Shown piece by piece: positions 16,431 to 25,444 of a stretch of DNA of 58,473 nucleotides. The first letter of the stretch is position 1. Each line of letters starts with the position of its first letter. Both the position numbers and the translations under genes were made by a program. The DNA is taken from NCBI GenBank assembly GCA_002317355.1, contig DCJC01000055.1:1-58473 (forward strand), read 5' to 3'. Source of the DNA: Prevotellaceae bacterium UBA1710. Lineage in GTDB: Bacteria > Bacteroidota > Bacteroidia > Bacteroidales > Bacteroidaceae. The notes under the pieces were generated by a model. The model was not told the DNA's origin, made no database searches, and was given only the letters and a program-made list of their open reading frames with translations.

Positions 16431-17963
16431 TTAGTGTAACGCCTTATTGAGCATGTAATAAAGCTCATTGTTGCGAAGCTGCTGCTTGAAGTTGCTGATT
16501 GTTGTATCCTTGTTGATACCAATGAACTCGATTCCTGTCATCTCAGCGAAATCTTCCCAGTACTCTGCTGTGATCTCGTAAGAGAATGCGCTGTGGTGAG
16601 TACCACCAGCGAGAATCCATGCACCAGCACCAATCTCGAATGTTGGCTGTGGAACCCAGAGAGCAGAAGCAACAGGAAGCTTAGGCATTGGCTTTGGCTC
16701 GATACACTCTACATCGCTTGTGATGAGACGGAAACGGTTGCCGAGGTCAACGATAGTAGCCTTACAACCAGCACCTGTCTTAGAAGTGAACACAAGACGA
16801 GCTGTCTGCTGCTTACGGATACCGATACCGAGGAAGTGAACCTCAAGTGTTGGCTTGTCAACAGCAATGAGAGGTGTTACCTCGAGCATGTGGCTCTGGA
16901 GTGAAGATGTGCAGTCAGATGCGAAGTTGAGAGTGTAATCTTCAAGGAATGAACATCCCTTCTCAAGCCCCTGGTTCATTACCCAGAGTGAACGATAGAG
17001 ACATGCTGTCTTCCAGTCACCCTCTGCACCGAAACCGATACCCTCAGCCATAAGACGCTGTGAAGCGAGACCAGGGATCTGGTCGAAGCCTACGAAGTTT
17101 GGATCATCGATATCAGCATCACCAAGATCATCGAAGTTTGTTGTGAATGCAGTAGCACCCTCATCCTTCAATACACGACGCATAGCTATCTCAGCCTTGG
17201 CAGCATTCTTAACCTTCTGCCAGTAAACCTCCTCGCCTGACTCGTCAATCTTGATTGTATAAGCCTTCTTATACTCCTCTACAAGAGCATCAGCCTCTGC
17301 ATCAGTTACCTTCTTGAAGTAATCCATCAGAGAAGATACTGGATAGTAATCTACGTGATAGCCAAGACGCTGCTCGAACTCAACACGGTCGCCATCAGTA
17401 ACTGCAACATTGTTCATATTCATACCGAACATAAGACAACGAACATTGTGAGCATCAGCAACTGCAGCAGCAACACGTGCCCAAACAGCAATCTGCTTCT
17501 GAGCCTCTTCGCTCTTCCAGTAACCTACAACTACCTTACGAGCTACACGCATACGAGTGCAGATATGACCGAACTCGATATCACCATGAGCCGACTGGTT
17601 GAGGTTCATGAAGTCCATGTCGATAGAATCCCAAGGAAGCTCAGCATTATACTGAGTGTGGAAGTGAAGCAATGGCTTCTGAAGAGCCTGAAGACCCTTG
17701 ATCCACATCTTAGCAGGAGAGAAGGTATGCATCCAAGTGATAACACCAACACACTTAGCGTCATTGTTTGCTGCCTTCATCACATCCTCAACCTCGTTAG
17801 AAGAGTTTGCTGTACCCTTATAAACCACCTTGATTGGGATAATACCACTATTGTTAAGGCCCTCAACCATTTCCTTTGAGTGACCATCTACTATCTGAAC
17901 TGTCTCACCTCCGTAAAGAAGCTGGGCACCTGTTACCCACCAGAGCTCTAAATTTTCAAACAT
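16431..17963 (-). CDS. araA: L-arabinose isomerase
   Basis: 510 residues, normal for AraA, which converts L-arabinose to L-ribulose using Mn2+. Characteristic segments are ELWWVTGAQLLYG at the N terminus, MAEGIGFGAEGDWKTA (about 311-326), SFLEDYTLNF, QSHMLEVTP and GGTHHSAFSYE near the C terminus. These contain the metal-binding Glu and His residues known for the family. It is separated from araD by a repeat-flanked four-helix-bundle gene. Cytoplasmic. Confidence 0.97.
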   Translation of the reverse strand: MFENLELWWVTGAQLLYGGETVQIVDGHSKEMVEGLNNSGIIPIKVVYKGTANSSNEVEDVMKAANNDAKCVGVITWMHTFSPAKMWIKGLQALQKPLLHFHTQYNAELPWDSIDMDFMNLNQSAHGDIEFGHICTRMRVARKVVVGYWKSEEAQKQIAVWARVAAAVADAHNVRCLMFGMNMNNVAVTDGDRVEFEQRLGYHVDYYPVSSLMDYFKKVTDAEADALVEEYKKAYTIKIDESGEEVYWQKVKNAAKAEIAMRRVLKDEGATAFTTNFDDLGDADIDDPNFVGFDQIPGLASQRLMAEGIGFGAEGDWKTACLYRSLWVMNQGLEKGCSFLEDYTLNFASDCTSSLQSHMLEVTPLIAVDKPTLEVHFLGIGIRKQQTARLVFTSKTGAGCKATIVDLGNRFRLITSDVECIEPKPMPKLPVASALWVPQPTFEIGAGAWILAGGTHHSAFSYEITAEYWEDFAEMTGIEFIGINKDTTISNFKQQLRNNELYYMLNKALH

Positions 17964-17973
17964 CTGTTTTAAA

Positions 17974-18438
17974 ATTAATTGATAATTGACAATTGATAAT
18001 TAATAATTGATAGTATTACAAATATCGCCTGCCAACATCATGGTTAGCTATTATTCTTTGTTGATTTTATTATACTCGTTAATATTTTTATAAGTTCCTG
18101 ACAATCGGCAATTATACTATCAAACTGCTTCTTTTCAATATAATCAGTACGATACAAAAGCCTAAGCCAATAATCTGTTTCAAATGCCTCTTTTAGAGAG
18201 ATATTAAGTTTTGCAATGAAATCAGCGGTACTGAATCCTTGCAAAGCCTCACAAACATTGGCACCAATACTTGTACCAGAACGAAGAACCTGCTTTGATA
18301 AAACAGTTTCCTTTTTCTCGAATGCCAGATACTTATACAGATTGACAATTCTAACTGAAAATTCGAAACTCTTGTCACGTATCACATTATTCTGCTTATA
18401 CATACAATTATCAATTTTCAATTATAAATTATCAATTA
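17974..18438. repeat. Inverted-repeat element carrying a four-helix-bundle gene
   Basis: Left arm 17974-18013 and right arm 18405-18438 are made of attgataatt/aattatcaat seeds in opposite orientation. Between them lies only the four-helix-bundle ORF. The 465-base unit fits between araA and araD like the empty inverted repeats found in the other gaps of this operon, so it looks like one of those elements with cargo. Confidence 0.8.
18044..18403 (-). CDS. Four-helix-bundle protein (S23/IVP, Avd-like family)
   Basis: 119 residues, almost all helical. The family pattern is clear: an N-terminal FEFSVRIVNLYKYL helix, then LSKQVLRSGTSIGANVCEAL (the hallmark R-S-x-S-I-x-A-N turn), then AKLNISLKEAFETDYWLRLL and a final helix. 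This family was first seen in intervening sequences of 23S rRNA genes and is related to the Avd accessory protein of diversity-generating retroelements, but its own function is unknown. Upstream of 18403 the frame is open only through repeat arm with a TTG start, so the ATG at 18403 is used. It has no metabolic link to the arabinose genes around it. The flanking arms suggest it entered as cargo. Confidence 0.88.
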   Translation of the reverse strand: MYKQNNVIRDKSFEFSVRIVNLYKYLAFEKKETVLSKQVLRSGTSIGANVCEALQGFSTADFIAKLNISLKEAFETDYWLRLLYRTDYIEKKQFDSIIADCQELIKILTSIIKSTKNNS

Positions 18439-18445
18439 GCTTGCT

Positions 18446-19156
18446 TTAGTGTTTTTGTCCTTTTTGACCATAGTAAGCATTAGGACCGTGCTTACGGTTG
18501 TAGTGCTTCTCCACAAGGAGAGGATTCATAGTTGTCATTGGGTTTACGCTGAAACTGATGAAAGCCATCTTAGCACACTGCTCCATTACCTTTGCGTTGT
18601 AAACGGCATTGTCAGGAGAAGTACCCCATGAGAAAGGACCATGATTCTTGACAAGAACAGCAGGAGTATGATCTGGATTAATCTTACGGATGTTGAGAAT
18701 CTCGTCAACGATAACATTACCAGTCTCAAGCTCGTAAGCACCTTCTACCTCTTCCTTAGTCATATCGCGTGTGCAAGGGATAGCCTTGTAGAAGTAATCA
18801 GCATGTGTCGTGCCGATGTTAGGAATATCCTGACCTGCCTGTGCAAATGCAGTAGCATAGGTAGAGTGAGTATGAACAACACCCTGAATATTAGGGAATG
18901 CTCTATATAATACAAGGTGAGTTGGAGTATCACTTGAAGGATTGAGATCACCTTCTACAACCTTACCTGTCTGAAGATCAACAACAACCATGTCCTCAGC
19001 TTTCATATCGTCATAGCTGACACCTGATGGTTTGATAACAACAAGACCTTTTTCACGGTCAATACCAGAGACATTACCCCATGTAAAGATCACAAGTCCC
19101 TGCTTTACAAGATCAAGGTTCGCCTTGAAAACTTTCTCTTTAAGTTCTTCCAGCAT
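18446..19156 (-). CDS. araD: L-ribulose-5-phosphate 4-epimerase
   Basis: 236 residues of the class II aldolase/AraD family, epimerising L-ribulose 5-phosphate to D-xylulose 5-phosphate. TWGNVSGID (about 25-33), KPSGVSY, SSDTPTHL, the zinc-binding VHTHSTYATAFAQ (about 93-105) and a later His in KNHGPFSWG are the family landmarks. The start ATG lies 60 bases after araR. It links AraA and the kinase to transketolase. Confidence 0.96.
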   Translation of the reverse strand: MLEELKEKVFKANLDLVKQGLVIFTWGNVSGIDREKGLVVIKPSGVSYDDMKAEDMVVVDLQTGKVVEGDLNPSSDTPTHLVLYRAFPNIQGVVHTHSTYATAFAQAGQDIPNIGTTHADYFYKAIPCTRDMTKEEVEGAYELETGNVIVDEILNIRKINPDHTPAVLVKNHGPFSWGTSPDNAVYNAKVMEQCAKMAFISFSVNPMTTMNPLLVEKHYNRKHGPNAYYGQKGQKH

Positions 19157-19216
19157 ATTAATCTGTTTTTTATAGTTTATACTTAAGTTTATCTATTATT
19201 ATATATAATGTAAGCC

Positions 19217-19894
19217 TTACAGCTTAAACTTTTCTTCTTTTTGGAATCTTGACTCGCTGAAACGATAGAGAGCAGCACCTCTCTTACTTGTCAGTTTGTC
19301 AACAAACTTTGTCTTCTGAATGCACTCCATAGTCTTAATGCGCTTACGGAAGTTTCGTTTGTCTATTTCTTCACCGAGGATAGCCTCATAAACCTTCTGA
19401 AGTTGAGTGAGCGTGAAATGCTCTGGCAGGAGATTGAAGCAAAGAGGCTCAGTTGACAGATGTCTTCTAAGCTTTTCGATGGCCTCAGTAACCATCATCT
19501 TATGGTCGGAATAAAGGTCTGGGAGTTCATCGAGACTCACCCACTCTACTCCATATTCATTTTGTTGTGCCTCGTTATAGTCGCTTACGTTAATCAGCGA
19601 ACAATATGCAATCGAGATTACACGCTCACCTGGGTCACGGTCAACAGCACCATAGGCACCTACCTGAGTCATGTAGATATTGTCAAGACCGGTAAGACTT
19701 CCAAGAGTCCTTGTTGCGGCCTGTTCCAAACTTTCGTTTTCTTTTACAAAGCCACCGTAAAGTGACCATTCTCCCATTCCTGGATTCATCTTTCGCTTAC
19801 CGATGAGTAATTTCAATTTTCCTTCTTCAAAACCGAAGACTATACAGTCAACAGAAATCAGCAACGGGGTGGTATCAAAATAATAATTGGCCAT
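19217..19894 (-). CDS. araR: NrtR-family arabinose repressor AraR
   Basis: 225 residues: an N-terminal Nudix-like domain (about 1-145) and a C-terminal winged-helix domain (about 150-225) containing HFTLTQLQKVYEAILG and KRNFRKRIKTM. In the Nudix box the sequence GGFVKENESLEQAATRTLGSLTG lacks the catalytic REUxEE glutamates. This is expected for a sensor that binds rather than cleaves its ligand. Bacteroidetes AraR proteins of this type are known to repress arabinose genes and to respond to arabinose. The first frame codon at 19900 is TTG; the ATG two codons later is preferred. It lies within the operon it would control. Confidence 0.9.
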   Translation of the reverse strand: MANYYFDTTPLLISVDCIVFGFEEGKLKLLIGKRKMNPGMGEWSLYGGFVKENESLEQAATRTLGSLTGLDNIYMTQVGAYGAVDRDPGERVISIAYCSLINVSDYNEAQQNEYGVEWVSLDELPDLYSDHKMMVTEAIEKLRRHLSTEPLCFNLLPEHFTLTQLQKVYEAILGEEIDKRNFRKRIKTMECIQKTKFVDKLTSKRGAALYRFSESRFQKEEKFKL

Positions 19895-19971
19895 ATTCAA
19901 AAGTTGGAATTACTTTTACAAGTAGTTTTTTATTTTATAGTTAGAAATGAAGTGTGAAGATTATAGTAATC

Positions 19972-20018
19972 AATGAAAGTCTTCCCCAAGGAATCGCTTC
20001 CTTGAGAAAGACTTCATT
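19972..20018 (-). promoter_or_regulatory. Long intercistronic hairpin between the arabinose transporter and araR
   Basis: aatgaaagtctt and caaggaa on one side pair with ttccttg and aagacttcatt on the other, around a 4-base loop, with a 3-base internal mismatch and one bulge. There is no adjoining T run, so it is not a standard terminator. Position between a very long transporter gene and the regulator suggests mRNA processing or partial termination that lowers araR expression. Confidence 0.6.
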
Positions 20019-20024
20019 AATGTA

Positions 20025-22010
20025 TTACCAAAGTACGATGTAAAGGAATGTGATAATTGCAATCACACCAAATGCACCGATATTGAATGCGTTGTCAGTC
20101 TTGAAGATGTTGAGATCGATAGCAACGAGCTTAGGATCCTGAACCTGATCAAGAGCATTAGAGCGGAGATAGAATCCGATTGTTGCTGTGATAGCAGCAA
20201 AGAAGATCATAGCTCCAGCTACACCATGTACCTCAAGAGTCTCATTGAAGAATGAACCTGCGAAGAGTGCGATAGAAACAGCAGCAATTACGAAGAGGAC
20301 ATTACTCCAGAAGAGCTGTGTCTTAACTGTGTGCTCATCAAGCTCATCAGCTGCAACTGCCTTGCTGCTCTTGAGAGAGATACCTACGAAGAGGATTACG
20401 AGGCAGATGAATACATAACCTGAACGAACGAGGAATGGTACCTCAGGCAATGTGAACTTGAAGAGGATTGAGAATGCGAATGTACCGATAGCACATACAA
20501 CAGCAGCAGCACCAGAAGCACGCTTCCAAAGAAGACCGAGACCGAAGATTACAACTACACCTGGGTAAACGAATGCAGAGTACTCCTGAATGAACTGGAA
20601 TGCCTGATCGATACCACCCATGAGTGGGTAAACTGCGAGAAGTGCGATGATGAGAGCGCTGATAGATGTCATACGACCTACGTTCACGAGCTTTGTCTCA
20701 CTAGCGTCCTTATTGATGAACTGCTTGTAGATATCCATTGTGAACAATGTAGAAGTTGAGTTGAACATTGAAGCCAATGAAGAAATTACAGCAGCAGCAA
20801 GAGCTGCGAATGAGAGCCCCTTAACGAATGTAGGAGTGAAGTTACGGATAAGGAATGGATAAGCATCGTCTGAACGAGCAATGCTACCAGCAAGTGTCTG
20901 ACGGAGTGACTCGAGAGCCTCACCATCACCATTCATGATGTAGAATGCACATACACCTGGGATACATACGATGAATGGGATAAGAATCTTAAGGAATGCA
21001 GCGAAGATCATACCCTTCTTAGCCTCTGCAAGTGACTTAGCAGCAAGACCCTTCTGGATGATGTACTGGTTGAAGCCCCAGTAACCGAGGTTTGTAAGCC
21101 AGAGAGCACCGAAGATAAGAACGATACCAGGGTTTGTGAAGAATGGGTCCTCCTTCTGGATAACAGCACCAGAAGCATCAGTTACACCATTTACTACAGG
21201 ATAGAGATCTGCCTGACGTGTTACGACAAGGTTGAAGTGCTTATCACCTGGCTGATCAACACACCAGTTAAAGATATTTCCTAATGCCTCGATAGCGCCA
21301 CAGCCCCATACCTCAGCACCAATAACTGAAAGTGCTGCATAAGCAGTGATAAGACCACCACCAACGAGGAATGTTACCTGCATTACGTCAGTCCAAGCAA
21401 CTGATGCAAGACCACCGTAGATAGAGTAAACACCAGCAACTACGAAGAGAATGAGGATGATAACCATACGAACCTGGTCGATCTCCATACCAGCGAACTG
21501 AACAACCATGTCAGTTGGAAGACCAAGAATCTGCTGGATAGCGAGAGCACCGAGCCAAGCTACAGATGTAAGGTTTACGAATACATAAAGGAACAACCAC
21601 AGCAAAGAGAATGCAAGACCTACACCCCAGTTGTAACGCTCACGAAGGAACTGTGGGATTGTGAAAATCTTCTTCTCAATCATCAGAGGAAGGAGGAACT
21701 TACCTACTACCAAGAGTGTTGCAGCAGCCATGATCTCATAAGCAGCCTGTGCAATACCTGATGCGAAAGCAGAACCAGACATACCGATGAACTGCTCAGC
21801 TGAGATGTTGGCAGCAATAAGTGATGCACCTACTGCCCACCATGTAAGAGTGTTACCTGCGAGGAAGTAGTCTGTAGAAGACTTCTCCTCACCTTTCTTG
21901 CCACGGCTAAGGAACAATCCCAAACCTACAAGAAGTACTATGTACGCCGCGAAGACTACATAGTCAATGGTTTCAAAGCCATTGTTTTTTAAAGCTTCAA
22001 TTACGCTCAT
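20025..22010 (-). CDS. araT: Sodium/solute symporter, probable arabinose transporter
   Basis: 661 residues of the SSS family with about 14 membrane segments. Family features include TDYFLAGNTLTWWAVGASLIAANISAEQFIG (the conserved early helices), GGLASVAWTDVMQ and the long segment with ALAAAVISSLASMFNSTSTLFTMDIYKQF near the middle. It sits between a periplasmic mutarotase gene and araR, so L-arabinose is the likely substrate, driven by Na+ across the inner membrane. The substrate is inferred from context. Confidence 0.9.
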   Translation of the reverse strand: MSVIEALKNNGFETIDYVVFAAYIVLLVGLGLFLSRGKKGEEKSSTDYFLAGNTLTWWAVGASLIAANISAEQFIGMSGSAFASGIAQAAYEIMAAATLLVVGKFLLPLMIEKKIFTIPQFLRERYNWGVGLAFSLLWLFLYVFVNLTSVAWLGALAIQQILGLPTDMVVQFAGMEIDQVRMVIILILFVVAGVYSIYGGLASVAWTDVMQVTFLVGGGLITAYAALSVIGAEVWGCGAIEALGNIFNWCVDQPGDKHFNLVVTRQADLYPVVNGVTDASGAVIQKEDPFFTNPGIVLIFGALWLTNLGYWGFNQYIIQKGLAAKSLAEAKKGMIFAAFLKILIPFIVCIPGVCAFYIMNGDGEALESLRQTLAGSIARSDDAYPFLIRNFTPTFVKGLSFAALAAAVISSLASMFNSTSTLFTMDIYKQFINKDASETKLVNVGRMTSISALIIALLAVYPLMGGIDQAFQFIQEYSAFVYPGVVVIFGLGLLWKRASGAAAVVCAIGTFAFSILFKFTLPEVPFLVRSGYVFICLVILFVGISLKSSKAVAADELDEHTVKTQLFWSNVLFVIAAVSIALFAGSFFNETLEVHGVAGAMIFFAAITATIGFYLRSNALDQVQDPKLVAIDLNIFKTDNAFNIGAFGVIAIITFLYIVLW

Positions 22011-22080
22011 TTGTTTGTTTAGATGTTTTAGTTATAATTAATTTTTGAATAATCAATTTACTAAACGAGTGTTGAATTAA

Positions 22081-22154
22081 ATTACTAATTACAAATTACG
22101 AATTACTTATTTAAATAATAGTAACCAAGTAATTTGTAATTAGTAATTTGTAAC
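22081..22154. repeat. Inverted repeat between mutarotase and transporter genes
   Basis: Arms 22081-22108 and 22127-22154 consist of attactaattac / gtaattagtaat seeds and are separated by only 18 bases. Confidence 0.85.
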
Positions 22155-22160
22155 TACACC

Positions 22161-23348
22161 TTATTTAATAGAGAACTTATATGCAGCGTGGCTGTAATAT
22201 TTCTCACCTGGCTTGAGGATAGCCTGAACCCATTCCTTCTGGTTTGGAGAGTTTGGATACTTCTGGCTCTCAAGACATACGCTTACGTACTGTGGATACT
22301 TACCACCCTTGTGAGCGATGTTTGGCTCGTTACCGATACCCTGGAAGTTACCAGTATAGCACTGAACACCTGGCTCGTTTGTGAACATCTCCATGAAGAT
22401 ACCAGTCTTTGGAGAGTAAAGAGAAGCACAAACCTGAGTATCATCACCCTTACCATCCTTGTATGTATTCAAGCAGAAGTTATGGTCAATACCACCATTA
22501 GCATTCTTAAGCTGGTCGAAATCAAGACCTGTACCTACAGCATCGCTAAGAGCATGAGGAGTAGTGAAGTCGAATGGAGTATCCTTAACTGGCTTGATCT
22601 CACCTGTTGGAATGTAGAGTGAGTCAGAAGGAGTGAAGTTGTCTGCATTGAGATAGAGAACCATATCAGTACCTACACTATTGAAGTCACCATTGAGGTT
22701 GTAATAGTTGTGGTTTGTCTGATTGATGATTGTCTCCTTATCTGTTGTTGCCTCCCAAGTCATATCGAGAGTATTGTCTGCAGTTACCTTGTAAGTAGTT
22801 GTTGCAGTAATTGTACCAGGGTAACCGTTCTCACCATCCTGAGCAACGATTGTGAGCTTGAGGATAGAATCACCTACCTGCTCAGCCTCATACACCTGAT
22901 GCATCCAACCTGTTGTGCCACCACCATGAAGGCTGTTAGGGCCATCATTGAGAGTAAGCTGATAATCCTCACCATTAAGAGAGAACTTACCATTCTTGAT
23001 ACGGTTTGCATAGCGACCTACAGATGAACCGTAGTCACTTGGTGAATTGAGAGTATCAGCATACTGCTGTATATTGTCGAAACCGAGTACAACATCAGTT
23101 GCCTTGCCATCCTTATCAGGAACAACGAGTGAAACCACGCGACCACCGTAGTTTGTGATACAAACCTCCATGCCATTGGCATTCTTGAGGGTATAGAGAG
23201 CAACCTTCTTGCCACCAATGATGGTGTCAAACTTAGCTGCGTCAAGTCCTGACTGTGTCAACTGCGAAGGTGCTTCGCCTGACTTACATGCTGAGAACAT
23301 AGCTACTGCCGCTCCAGCACAGAAAAGAATAGTTTTTAGGTTCTTCAT
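22161..23348 (-). CDS. galM: Aldose 1-epimerase lipoprotein
   Basis: 395 residues with a lipoprotein signal (lipobox MFSAC, Cys21) and one galactose-mutarotase domain. NSLHGG, NQTNHNYYNLNG and CLESQKYPNSPNQKEW carry the conserved His, His and Glu of the active site. It interconverts alpha and beta anomers of aldoses, here probably arabinose in the periplasm, before uptake by the neighbouring symporter. It is the first gene of the arabinose operon and has its own promoter. A second mutarotase domain in this window is fused to an esterase (2301-5147). Confidence 0.94.
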   Translation of the reverse strand: MKNLKTILFCAGAAVAMFSACKSGEAPSQLTQSGLDAAKFDTIIGGKKVALYTLKNANGMEVCITNYGGRVVSLVVPDKDGKATDVVLGFDNIQQYADTLNSPSDYGSSVGRYANRIKNGKFSLNGEDYQLTLNDGPNSLHGGGTTGWMHQVYEAEQVGDSILKLTIVAQDGENGYPGTITATTTYKVTADNTLDMTWEATTDKETIINQTNHNYYNLNGDFNSVGTDMVLYLNADNFTPSDSLYIPTGEIKPVKDTPFDFTTPHALSDAVGTGLDFDQLKNANGGIDHNFCLNTYKDGKGDDTQVCASLYSPKTGIFMEMFTNEPGVQCYTGNFQGIGNEPNIAHKGGKYPQYVSVCLESQKYPNSPNQKEWVQAILKPGEKYYSHAAYKFSIK

Positions 23349-23385
23349 TTTTTAAAATTGTTTGTTGTTTAGTCTTAATTGGTTG

Positions 23386-23417
23386 TAAAGGTACAACAAT
23401 TTTCGCTTTCTCCCAAG
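23386..23417 (-). promoter_or_regulatory. Promoter of the arabinose operon
   Basis: On the minus strand CTTG (23417-23414), 20 bases, TACCTTTA (23393-23386). Each box differs by one base from the Bacteroidetes consensus. It lies about 38 bases before the mutarotase ATG. Confidence 0.7.
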
Positions 23418-23507
23418 AAAAGTGAAGTTTTTTTATTAAAAATAAGGTAAATACCCTTAAAAAACATCATTTTCCTATAGGTTTATGGCATTTTGTGCGC
23501 TTTTTAA

Positions 23508-23521
23508 GTGTAAAAATACAC
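23508..23521. promoter_or_regulatory. Palindrome GTGTA-N4-TACAC, candidate AraR operator
   Basis: A perfect 5+5 inverted repeat about 90 bases upstream of the arabinose promoter and just past the stop of the preceding HAD gene. I saw no second copy before other operon genes. Assignment to AraR is inference from position. Confidence 0.45.
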
Positions 23522-23537
23522 ATTTACGAAAATCCAT

Positions 23538-24320
23538 CTATAATTTATTTAGAACATTGGCAATGCCATTGTCATCTACCGACGTTGTAACCATATCGGC
23601 ATAAGCTTTCACCTCATCAGAAGCGTTACCCATGGCAACTCCGATTCCTGCGTGCTGAAGCATAGCGACATCATTACCTCCATCTCCAAACGCCATGGTT
23701 TCCGTAATGTCAATTCCATAATAGGCACAGATATCATCAATGCCAGTAGCCTTGTTTATTCCCTTTGCTATGCAGTCGGCAAAGTATGGATGCCAGCGGT
23801 TTGCATCACATTCCTTCATTACTTCCTTCATGATACGAGGCTCTTCATCTTTATCGAAGAAAGCCACCATCTGCATCACATCCATTTCGAGTGCATCGGT
23901 CAATGGAGATGACTTTGGAAGTGGTATGTCAAGAAGTTCAAACACTTCCTTGAATCTATCTATTGCAGAATCAATATTGCACACTATCGCCTTCTCGTTG
24001 CTCGCAAAAGCTATAGGCATAGGATGCAGTTTGGAATCTTCTATCACACGAAGTATATCTGCCTTTGGAACTGGCTTGTGGGTAATCACCTTACCATCAG
24101 CTGTTATAGCAGATGCACCATTAACCGACATGATACCGTCATACTCCAATCCACCGAGGTTCTTGATGAACGGCATCGGACGACCTGTTGCTATAAACAC
24201 CTTAATGCCTTTCTTACGAACTTCATGAATGGCATCAATTGTTGATTGAGGTATGGTGTGGGTTTTGAACGAAACCAATGTTCCGTCAATATCAAAGAAT
24301 ATCGCTTTTACCTTTGTCAT
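23538..24320 (-). CDS. Cof-type HAD-superfamily phosphatase
   Basis: 260 residues of the HAD-IIB (Cof) family. Motif I is FFDIDGTL (residues 8-15), motif II FIATGRPMP, and motifs III/IV AFGDGGNDVAML near residue 211. A large alpha/beta cap lies between motifs II and III. Members dephosphorylate sugar phosphates, PLP or FMN; the substrate cannot be chosen here. It follows the upstream gene by two bases, so the two are co-transcribed. Confidence 0.9.
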   Translation of the reverse strand: MTKVKAIFFDIDGTLVSFKTHTIPQSTIDAIHEVRKKGIKVFIATGRPMPFIKNLGGLEYDGIMSVNGASAITADGKVITHKPVPKADILRVIEDSKLHPMPIAFASNEKAIVCNIDSAIDRFKEVFELLDIPLPKSSPLTDALEMDVMQMVAFFDKDEEPRIMKEVMKECDANRWHPYFADCIAKGINKATGIDDICAYYGIDITETMAFGDGGNDVAMLQHAGIGVAMGNASDEVKAYADMVTTSVDDNGIANVLNKL

Positions 24321-24322
24321 CT

Positions 24323-24877
24323 CTACTGCATTTTCTCAAACTTATACCCCATCCTCTTCAACTGAATGGCTGTTCCGATAGCAAACATAGCATCACAGGC
24401 ACGAGCAAATGCATAGAATGCCATCTTTGACTGAGGCTCTATCTGCTCATGACGAATCATATCGACAGCCTCCTGTGCCAGAGTCTGTATCAAAGTAACC
24501 AGTTTCTTGGCTTCCTCACTCTCAAGTGGAAGTCCGAGAATATCACGAACGATATGGTCATCCATGTTATCAAATCCCTGATCGCCATAGAATGTCTCGT
24601 ATGCAGTACTTGAATATGTTGTCCAATCGCTATCCCAATAATAGGCAGCCCCAAGTCCGAGATACAAAGCCCAAGCCACGGAAACGGTTGGGTAGGAAGC
24701 AATCTGAGGTACTGCATCTGCCATATAATTAGGTTCAATACGATGCCAGAATTCCTTTAAGTCATCACTCTCAAGTAGCTTACCATCAAGTGCTTTACGG
24801 TCAGTTGCAAGTTTCAGGAGATTCTTTCTCAACTTCTCCTCAAATTTATCTAAATAGTCTATTAGCGTCTGTTCCAT
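24323..24877 (-). CDS. Conserved Bacteroidales protein of unknown function
   Basis: 184 residues, soluble and largely helical, with no signal peptide. I do not recognise a characterised domain. Aromatic-rich segments (FWHRIEPNYM, GAAYYWDSDWTTYSS) and a helical C-terminal half are visible. It is driven by the promoter at 24904-24935 and forms a two-gene operon with the HAD phosphatase. Confidence 0.75.
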   Translation of the reverse strand: MEQTLIDYLDKFEEKLRKNLLKLATDRKALDGKLLESDDLKEFWHRIEPNYMADAVPQIASYPTVSVAWALYLGLGAAYYWDSDWTTYSSTAYETFYGDQGFDNMDDHIVRDILGLPLESEEAKKLVTLIQTLAQEAVDMIRHEQIEPQSKMAFYAFARACDAMFAIGTAIQLKRMGYKFEKMQ

Positions 24878-24903
24878 TTACGTAAAAATGTATTTTTAGG
24901 GTT

Positions 24904-24935
24904 CAAAATTACTGAAAAAAATCCAAACACGCAAA
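24904..24935 (-). promoter_or_regulatory. Promoter of the unknown protein/HAD operon
   Basis: On the minus strand TTTG (24935-24932), 20 bases, TAATTTTG (24911-24904): exact consensus. Confidence 0.8.
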
Positions 24936-25077
24936 TTATTCCATCAAAAACTCTCCGACACAAATAATTTACTCGAATAGCATTTCAAGAACAATCTTCT
25001 AATGTATTCAAATTTTCCTGCACGAGTATTCAAATTGACAAGCAAAAAACTATGTCATGATACCGCTTTAGTTCCTA

Positions 25078-25172
25078 AGCATCTCCATCGCATGTCCATC
25101 GCATCTCCATCGCTGCTCCATCGAAACGATGGACTAACGATGGAGTATCGATGGAGTATCGATGGAGTATCT
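25078..25172. repeat. 11-bp tandem units arranged as a 4+4 palindrome
   Basis: Four units ending in tccatcg (left side, to 25123) are followed after three bases by four units beginning cgatgga (25127-25172), each unit 11 bases long. The whole can fold as one long stem with a tiny loop. It lies in the 567-base gap 24878-25444. That gap otherwise shows a promoter for each flanking gene (minus at 24904-24935; plus -7 box TAATTTTG at 25350-25357) and no ORF I can support. Confidence 0.9.
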
Positions 25173-25444
25173 CCCTAGGAAGAGCGAAGGAACATAGGAG
25201 TATAAGTTTACTTTCTACCACTCGATTTCAGACAATCAAGTTTGCAAAAACGAATAGTAGAAATGCTATTGTCTTTGGCTTATATTACACAATTCGCTTT
25301 AATCATAAAATTATCTACATAAAACTAACGGAATATGAAAAAAATATGTTAATTTTGCACACCGAAATGCTAAGGCTGTATTTTCAGACAAAGATGGAAC
25401 TATAACATCACAACATTTCAGGAATTTAAAATAAAGACGGAACA

